Shown: piece after piece, positions 15,812 to 20,019 of the stretch | How the letters are laid out: every line of letters starts with the position of its first letter | How positions within the stretch are numbered: position 1 is the stretch's first letter | Origin: JAWLGW01 sp964569055 | GTDB taxonomy: Bacteria; Planctomycetota; J058 | Length of the DNA: 20,019 nt | Assembly: GCA_964569055.1 (NCBI GenBank) | Contig: CAZMSZ010000105.1 | Coordinates: 1 to 20,019, forward strand | Direction: 5' to 3' | Position numbers and translations under genes: made by a program | Notes under the pieces: generated by a model | Told to the model about the DNA's origin: nothing | Databases searched by the model: none | Seen by the model: the letters and a program-made list of their open reading frames with translations, nothing else

Positions 15812-16819
15812 TCACTCCGCCGTCGGAAGTCGGGAGCTGACGCGGTCTCCCGGGCGAAGCCGCACGCCGCGCTCCGCGCGGACGACGCGGGCGGCCGCCA
15901 GCCGGGGGCGGACCTCGTCGACCTCGAGCCGGGCGACCTCGCGCCCGTTCCGGAGCACGTACAGCCGGTCCCCGGGCTCGAGGCCCACGTTGGAGCCGGC
16001 GTCGACCAGGGCCACCGGAGGCAGCGCCTCCGCGTCGACGTCCACCACGAGCGCGTTGAAGGCGGGCAGGGGGCGAGCGCCGCTCAGCCGCTCCACGTTC
16101 ACGCCCGCCGCCTCGAGCCGCGCCAGCGCGTCCTCGGCCGCGCCGGCCCGCGCGCGCGCGGCGGTCAGCTCGGCGGCCAGGCCGTCGGCCCGCTCGGTCA
16201 GGCGCTCCGCCTCGCGCTCGGTCGCCCCGACCTGCGCCACCAGCGCGGCGGCGCGCGCGCGCTCCGCCTCGAGCGCCCGCTCGCTCGCGGTCGCGCGCGC
16301 CGCCGCGGCGGTCAAGGCGAGCCGCGCCTCGGCCTCCCGCTGCCGCAGCTCCTCGGCGGCCTCGCGCAGCGAGGCGAGCGCCGCGCGGGCGGCGTCGACC
16401 TCGTGGTCGAGCGCCTCGCGGCGCTCGTCGAGCGCGCGGATCACCTCCTGCTGCTCGCGCACCGCCTCCTCTGCCTGCGCGGCCGCGGCCTCGGCCCGGG
16501 CGAGCGACGTGCGGGCGGCCTCGAGCGCCGCCCCGCGCGAGGCGACCTCGGCCACCGCGCCCTCCAGCCGCCCGGCGAGCTCGTCGGCGGTGGCGCGCGC
16601 GCGGCGCAGGTCGAGCTCGAGCGCCGCCGCGCGCCCGCCCACGACGTCGAGCCGGCTGACCCGCGCCCGCAGCCCCGTCAGCTCGGCCTGCCCGGTGAGG
16701 AGCGCGAGCTCGTCGCGGGCCAGGCGCCCGCCGCCCCCCAGGACCACCGCCCCGGCGAGCGCGGCCAGCGCCAGCCGACGCGCCGGTCTCGCCGTAGGGG
16801 TGGGGGCAGTCGCGCTCAC
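15812..16819 (-). CDS. Membrane-anchored coiled-coil protein with a C-terminal beta domain (335 aa)
   Basis: GTG start with GAGGAGA about 6 nt upstream; the frame upstream is antisense shadow of the methyltransferase region. One N-terminal membrane helix (about 14-31), probably an uncleaved anchor, is followed by a 190-residue Ala/Glu/Arg-rich coiled coil (about 40-235) and a compact beta-rich domain (about 250-335). That domain contains two GD turns (VGLEPGDRLYVLRNGREV, VRLRPGDRVSSRL). Anchor, coil and beta domain recall MreC in outline, but the coil is longer and no MreD or RodA gene is near, so I do not call it MreC. The C-terminal pattern (VGLEPGDRxYV, then ARVV and LRPGD) resembles uncharacterised envelope proteins. 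It precedes the PEGA gene by 67 nt and likely belongs to the same membrane assembly. Confidence 0.75.
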   Translation of the reverse strand: MSATAPTPTARPARRLALAALAGAVVLGGGGRLARDELALLTGQAELTGLRARVSRLDVVGGRAAALELDLRRARATADELAGRLEGAVAEVASRGAALEAARTSLARAEAAAAQAEEAVREQQEVIRALDERREALDHEVDAARAALASLREAAEELRQREAEARLALTAAAARATASERALEAERARAAALVAQVGATEREAERLTERADGLAAELTAARARAGAAEDALARLEAAGVNVERLSGARPLPAFNALVVDVDAEALPPVALVDAGSNVGLEPGDRLYVLRNGREVARLEVDEVRPRLAAARVVRAERGVRLRPGDRVSSRLPTAE

Positions 16820-16897
16820 GGCTCTCCTCTCGCGCCCTCCAGCATGCGCGGTGCGCGCGCGACGCTCAACCCCGCGGACCACGTGAAACCGTCCGCG

Positions 16898-16920
16898 CGC
16901 GCGCCGCTCAACGGCGCGCG
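16898..16920 (-). terminator. Hairpin over the methyltransferase stop codon, possible terminator
   Basis: A 9-bp perfect stem (16898-16906 with 16912-16920) and a five-base loop CTCAA that holds the TGA of the methyltransferase gene. On the minus strand it is followed by GGTTTC rather than a long T-run, so termination would be partial. It sits in the 88-bp gap before the coiled-coil gene. Confidence 0.35.
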
Positions 16921-17690
16921 GCGCACACGAGCTGCTGCGTGAGCCCGGGCCAGCGCGCGCCGAAGCGCAGGTTGAGCCGGTAGTACCACGCGTGGTCCTC
17001 GAGGAACCCGAGCAGGCCGCCGCTGATCGGGAACCCGAAGCCCTGGAGCCGCTCGGGCGCCAGCCCCGCGCCCTGGGCGAGCGCGCGCAGGCGGGCCAGG
17101 TCGTAGAACTGCACCTGCGCCCGGTAGCTGCGCCGCTTCCCCAGCCGGGCGCGGAGCGCGTTCCACAGCGGGTGCAGCCGCTCCTGCAGCGCCTTGAGCG
17201 ACGGCGGGCTGTTGGGCACGGCGAGCAGCACCAGCCCGCCCGGACGCACCACCCGCGCCAGCTCCGCCACCGCGGCCTCGGGCCGCGCCAGGTGCTGCAG
17301 CACCCACGAGCACACCGCCGCGTCGAACGCGCCGTCGGGATAAGGCAGCCCGCCCTCGAGATCGGCCTGCACCCGCGCCAACGCCAGCTCGGGCCGGAGC
17401 TGGAGCCGAAACCGCAGCCGATCGAGCCCGTGCCACCGCACACCCTGCTCGGCGTGCCGCGCCAGGTGGACCCGCGCCAGCTTGGCCTGCCCGACCCCCG
17501 CGTCGAGCACCCGCAGCGCCCGCCCGTCGACAGCAGCGAGCGCGGCGAGCTGATCGCTCATCCAAGGGAACCGCGCCCGCCCCAGCCGATACCGCCGCGT
17601 GTTGGGGAGCGCCCCGAACGCCTGCACGGCCGCCGCCTCGTGCGCCGCCCGCGCGGCGGGGTCGAACCGGACCTCGCGCTCCTCGTACAT
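16908..17690 (-). CDS. Class I SAM-dependent methyltransferase (260 aa)
   Basis: Methyltransferase type 11-like protein. Motif I is VLDAGVGQAKLARVHLA (61-77), with Gln-Ala in place of the more usual GxG ending; an acidic residue follows the second strand (HGLD, D90). The motif FDAAVCSWVLQHLARPEAAV (122-141) and the segment VVRPGGLVLLAVPN (147-160) are classical for the family. The substrate is unknown. The ATG at 17690 has no Shine-Dalgarno; TATCCT lies just 7 nt upstream and could be a -10, giving a nearly leaderless transcript (inference). A perfect 14-bp palindrome is centred about 42 nt upstream. It heads the leftward gene run, but an 88-nt gap and a hairpin separate it from the next gene, so it may be a separate unit. 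Confidence 0.85.
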   Translation of the reverse strand: MYEEREVRFDPAARAAHEAAAVQAFGALPNTRRYRLGRARFPWMSDQLAALAAVDGRALRVLDAGVGQAKLARVHLARHAEQGVRWHGLDRLRFRLQLRPELALARVQADLEGGLPYPDGAFDAAVCSWVLQHLARPEAAVAELARVVRPGGLVLLAVPNSPPSLKALQERLHPLWNALRARLGKRRSYRAQVQFYDLARLRALAQGAGLAPERLQGFGFPISGGLLGFLEDHAWYYRLNLRFGARWPGLTQQLVCAARR

Positions 17691-17725
17691 GAGCGAGAGG
17701 ATACGCGGTTCGAAGTCGGCAGGCC

Positions 17726-17739
17726 GTCGCGTACGCGAC
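17726..17739. promoter_or_regulatory. Perfect 14-bp palindrome upstream of the methyltransferase gene
   Basis: GTCGCGTACGCGAC reads the same on both strands and lies 35 nt from the methyltransferase ATG, close to where a -35 box would fall for the TATCCT at about 17698-17703. An operator for a dimeric repressor is possible. It abuts but is not part of repeat family 2. Confidence 0.35.
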
Positions 17740-17743
17740 CGGG

Positions 17744-18073
17744 CCTCCCCTGCCTTCCTGCCTCTCTCTTCCCCGCCGAAAGGAGGCTCCGACCAGCGAC
17801 AGCNNNNNNNNNNNNNNNNNNNNNNNNNNNNNNNNNNNNNNNNNNNNNNNNNNNNNNNNNNNNNNNNNNNNNNNNNNNNNNNNNNNNNNNNNNNNNNNNN
17901 NNNCCGAAAGGAGGCTCCGACCAGCGACAGCGACACCGACCCAAGGGTCGTACCGCCTTCCTGCTTTCCTGTCTTTCCTGCTTTCCTGCCTCTCTCTTCC
18001 CCCCCGAAAGGAGGCTCCGACCAGCGACAGCGACACCGACCCAAGGGTCGTACCGCCTTCCTGCTTTCCTGTT
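17744..18073. repeat. Tandem intergenic repeat family 2 (100-bp unit), interrupted by gap
   Basis: Non-coding array between divergent genes. The unit CCGAAAGGAGGCTCCGACC begins at 17904 and again at 18004, exactly 100 bp apart and almost identical; a third, cut by the gap, begins near 17776. Each unit has the self-complementary GGAGGCTCC, then AGCGACAGCGACACCGACC, then a strong hairpin CGACCC-AA-GGGTCG (17937-17950, 18037-18050), then a pyrimidine-rich stretch of TTCCTGC-type repeats. The unit shares CCAGCGACAGC with family 1. Apparent open frames through it are low-complexity and have no ribosome site. Confidence 0.9.
17804..17903. other. Assembly gap (100 N)
   Basis: Exactly 100 N within repeat family 2, flanked by matching repeat units on both sides. 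Real size and copy number are unknown. Confidence 0.98.
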
Positions 18074-18116
18074 CGGGCTCGGCTCCTCCGACCCCGATCG
18101 CCACACCGCCGCGTGC

Positions 18117-18125
18117 TGCTAGGAT
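18117..18125 (+). promoter_or_regulatory. Possible extended -10 promoter for the leucine-degradation pair
   Basis: TGCTAGGAT matches the extended -10 layout (TGn followed by TAGGAT, four of six to TATAAT) about 30 nt before the GTG at 18156. No -35 is apparent, which is compatible with an extended -10 promoter. Weak evidence on its own. Confidence 0.3.
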
Positions 18126-18155
18126 CGCCGCGCGCCGGCGCGCGAGGAGGGCTGG

Positions 18156-18953
18156 GTGAGCGGGGACGAGAAGGTGTCGCTCGAGTACGCGGGCGGCGTG
18201 GCCCGGGTGTGGATCGAGCGGCCCGAGGTGCACAACGCGTTCGACGCGGACGTGATCGTGCAGTTGACCGCGGCCTTCGCCGAGGCCGCCGCGCGCGACG
18301 ACGTGCGGGTGATCGTGCTCGGCGGGCGGGGGCGGAGCTTCTCGGCCGGCGCGGACCTGAGCTGGATGCAGTCCGCCGCCGCGCTCACCGAGCAGGAGAA
18401 CACCGAGGGCGCGCTGCGTCTGGCCGAGATGCTCCGCCAGCTCGAGCGGTCGCCCAAGGCCACGATCGCGCGGGTCCAGGGCGCGGCGCTCGGGGGCGGG
18501 CTCGGGCTGATCGCCGCCTGCGACGTGGTGATCGCGGCCGAGCGGGCCACGTTCGGCTTCTCGGAGGTCAAGCTCGGGCTGGTGCCGGCCGTGATCAGCC
18601 CGTTCGTGATCGCCAAGATCGGCGCCGGCCACGCGCGCCGGCTGTTCGTCACCGGCGAGCGGTTCGCCGCCGCGTTCGCCCAGCGGATCGGGCTGGTGCA
18701 CGACGTCGTGTCCGACGAGGAGGCGCTCGACGCCGCGGTCGACGGGGTGGTGGCCGAGGTGCTCGCGGCCGCCCCGGGCGCGGTCGACGCGGCCAAGGAG
18801 CTGGTGCGCCAGGTCACCACGCTCCCGGCGGGGGAGGTCGACCGCTACACGGCGGGGACGATCGCGCGGCTGCGCGTCTCGCCCGAGGGCCAGGAGGGCA
18901 TGCTCGCGTTCTTCCAGAAGCGGCGCCCGAGCTGGAGCGCGGGGGGCGCGTGA
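18156..18953 (+). CDS. liuC: Enoyl-CoA hydratase family, probable methylglutaconyl-CoA hydratase (265 aa)
   Basis: Crotonase-fold enzyme, probably hydrating 3-methylglutaconyl-CoA to HMG-CoA in leucine breakdown. GTG start with GAGGAGG about 6 nt upstream. The oxyanion-hole segments are SFSAGADLSWM (61-71) and QGAALGGGLGL (108-118). The second catalytic Glu is E137 in FGFSEVKLGLVP, but the first (GGGxE in mammalian hydratase) is G117. The stretch SEVKLGLVPAVISPFVIAKI matches what I recall of bacterial LiuC-type hydratases, which also carry Gly there. The next gene, overlapping by 4 nt, is HMG-CoA lyase, the following step of the pathway, which is the strongest support. The acyl-CoA dehydrogenase and carboxylase genes expected for the full pathway are not in the window. 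A general enoyl-CoA hydratase is the fallback call. Confidence 0.88.
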   Translation: MSGDEKVSLEYAGGVARVWIERPEVHNAFDADVIVQLTAAFAEAAARDDVRVIVLGGRGRSFSAGADLSWMQSAAALTEQENTEGALRLAEMLRQLERSPKATIARVQGAALGGGLGLIAACDVVIAAERATFGFSEVKLGLVPAVISPFVIAKIGAGHARRLFVTGERFAAAFAQRIGLVHDVVSDEEALDAAVDGVVAEVLAAAPGAVDAAKELVRQVTTLPAGEVDRYTAGTIARLRVSPEGQEGMLAFFQKRRPSWSAGGA

Positions 18954-19885
18954 CGCTGTTCGATCGCGGCGCGCTGCCGGCGCGCGTGACGGTGTACGAG
19001 GTCGGCCCGCGCGACGGGCTGCAGAACGAGCGCGAGGTCGTCCCGCTGCCGGTCAAGAAGGCGTTCGTGGAGGCGCTCGCCGCCGCGGGGCTGCGCTGGG
19101 TCGAGGCGACCAGCTTCGTGCACCCCAAGTGGGTCCCGCAGCTCGCCGACGCCGGCGAGCTCTTGGCGGCGCTCGAGCGCCGGCCGGGCACGCGCTACCC
19201 CGTGCTCGTCCCCAACGCGCAGGGGCTCGAGCGCGCGCTCGCGGCCGGCGCCGACGCCGTGGCGGTGTTCCTGGCCGCGAGCGAGTCGTTCTCGCGCAAG
19301 AACACCAACGCCTCGATCGCCGAGAGCCTCGAGCGCGCTCGCCCGGTGATCGAGCGGGCCCGCGCGGGCGGGCTGTGGGTGCGCGCCTACCTGTCGGTGG
19401 TGTGGGGCTGCCCGTACGAGGGCCCGATCGCGCCCGCGGCCTCGCGCCGGCTCACGGCCGAGCTGGTGGCCATGGGGGTGGACGAGGTCAGCCTCGGCGA
19501 CACCATCGGCGTCGCGACTCCGGGCGAGGTGGAGCGCGTCGTGAGCGAGGTCGCGCAGGCCGTGGCCCTCGAGCGCCTCGCGCTCCACTTCCACGACACG
19601 CGCGGGACCGCGCTCGCCAACGTGCTCGCCGGGCTGCAGCTCGGGATCACGATCTTCGACGCCAGCGCCGGCGGCCTGGGAGGCTGCCCCTACGCGCCCG
19701 GCGCCGCGGGCAACCTCGCCACCGGCGACCTCCTCTACATGCTCCACGGCCTCGGGATCGAGACCGGGGTCGACCTCGAGCAGGTGCGCGCCGCGGCCCT
19801 GGCGCTCGGCGCCGCGATCGGCCGCCCCCTCGCGGGGCGCTACGACGCGGCGGGACCGCTGCTCCCCAAGGGCCCGGTGGTGTAG
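18950..19885 (+). CDS. mvaB: Hydroxymethylglutaryl-CoA lyase (311 aa)
   Basis: Cleaves HMG-CoA to acetoacetate and acetyl-CoA, the last step of leucine catabolism (also named liuE or hmgL in some bacteria). TIM-barrel of the HMGL-like family. Key residues line up with the human enzyme at a constant offset of 20: R21/D22 in EVGPRDGLQNE, E52 in VEATSFVHPKWVPQ, H213 and H215 in LHFHDTRG, catalytic C246 in GGLGGCPYAPGAAGN, and N255. Length is typical. GTG start overlaps the hydratase stop (GTGA), so the two are co-translated. An upstream extension of the frame is antisense or shadow and has no ribosome site. All active-site residues are present, so activity is expected. Confidence 0.97.
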   Translation: MTLFDRGALPARVTVYEVGPRDGLQNEREVVPLPVKKAFVEALAAAGLRWVEATSFVHPKWVPQLADAGELLAALERRPGTRYPVLVPNAQGLERALAAGADAVAVFLAASESFSRKNTNASIAESLERARPVIERARAGGLWVRAYLSVVWGCPYEGPIAPAASRRLTAELVAMGVDEVSLGDTIGVATPGEVERVVSEVAQAVALERLALHFHDTRGTALANVLAGLQLGITIFDASAGGLGGCPYAPGAAGNLATGDLLYMLHGLGIETGVDLEQVRAAALALGAAIGRPLAGRYDAAGPLLPKGPVV

Positions 19886-19903
19886 CGCACCTCGGAACAC
19901 CCG

Positions 19904-19982
19904 CGGACTCGGACTCGGACTCGGATTCGGATTCGGACTCGGATTCGGACTCGGATTCGGACTCGGACTCGGATTCGGACTC
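19904..19982. repeat. Hexanucleotide tract after HMG-CoA lyase
   Basis: About 13 units of CGGACT and CGGATT, starting 18 nt after the lyase stop codon. The complement reads TCCGAG and TCCGAA, the same family as the tract at 1-176 and the Ser-Asp coding tract. It may lie in the 3' untranslated region. No T-rich terminator is present. Confidence 0.88.
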
Positions 19983-20000
19983 AGGAGGAGCCCCCGCCCG

Positions 20001-20019
20001 AGCGACAGCTCTTCCTTGG
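20001..20019. repeat. Start of another family 1 repeat copy
   Basis: AGCGACAGCTCTTCCTTGG is identical over 19 bases to 8864-8882 and runs off the window end. Family 1 is thus dispersed, not confined to one locus. Confidence 0.75.

Noticed and set aside
15812..16819. MreC cell-shape protein
   Set aside because: Outline is similar (anchor, coil, beta domain), but the coil is much longer, sequence motifs are not convincing, and no mreB, mreD or rodA gene is adjacent.
17904..18073. CRISPR array or coding repeat in family 2
   Set aside because: The whole 100-bp unit is repeated with no unique spacer, and the open frames crossing it are low-complexity without ribosome sites and run through the N gap.

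Overview
The window is a very high-GC bacterial scaffold segment with dense gene packing, frequent GTG starts and 4-nt GTGA stop/start overlaps. It also carries several families of intergenic repeats and two 100-N assembly gaps placed inside repeat arrays. The gene content (DUF4388, PEGA, pseudokinase and GAF/GGDEF-like proteins, TgpA-like transglutaminase, leucine-catabolism genes) fits a large-genome, complex-lifestyle bacterium of the Planctomycetota or Myxococcota type. That placement is an inference; no rRNA, tRNA or phylogenetic marker is present to fix it.

Layout. 1-176 is an intergenic hexanucleotide satellite. 357-2792 (+) holds two unrecognised cytoplasmic proteins: a long coiled-coil protein, then a protein with a Ser-Asp/Ser-Glu tract built from the same hexanucleotide family. 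A 28/32-matched inverted repeat separates these from a convergent gene, 2988-4625 (-), encoding a REC-GGDEF-EAL protein whose cyclase looks intact and whose EAL domain looks degenerate. 4767-8086 (+) is a DUF58 plus transglutaminase pair. 8160-8763 (+) is a BolA plus CGFS monothiol glutaredoxin pair (Fe-S trafficking). 8764-9175 is a tandem-repeat region with the first gap.

9176-17690 (-) is a run of six genes read leftward: methyltransferase, membrane coiled-coil protein, DUF4388/helical-repeat/TM/PEGA protein, pseudokinase-like membrane protein, GAF plus degenerate-GGDEF protein, and a GT2 glycosyltransferase. The middle four look like a membrane-linked signalling or scaffolding assembly in which the classic catalytic motifs have been lost. 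They are the best candidate here for an undescribed system.

17691-18155 is a second tandem-repeat array (100-bp period, second gap). 18156-19885 (+) is a leucine-degradation pair: a methylglutaconyl-CoA hydratase-type crotonase overlapping HMG-CoA lyase. After it come another hexanucleotide tract and the start of a further copy of the first repeat family, running off the window end.

How the genes work together. The clearest functional units are BolA/Grx (cluster delivery), hydratase/lyase (methylglutaconyl-CoA to HMG-CoA to acetoacetate plus acetyl-CoA) and DUF58/transglutaminase (envelope-associated, usually with a MoxR ATPase that is not in this window). The signalling run is co-oriented and tightly packed, but its function cannot be named from sequence alone.
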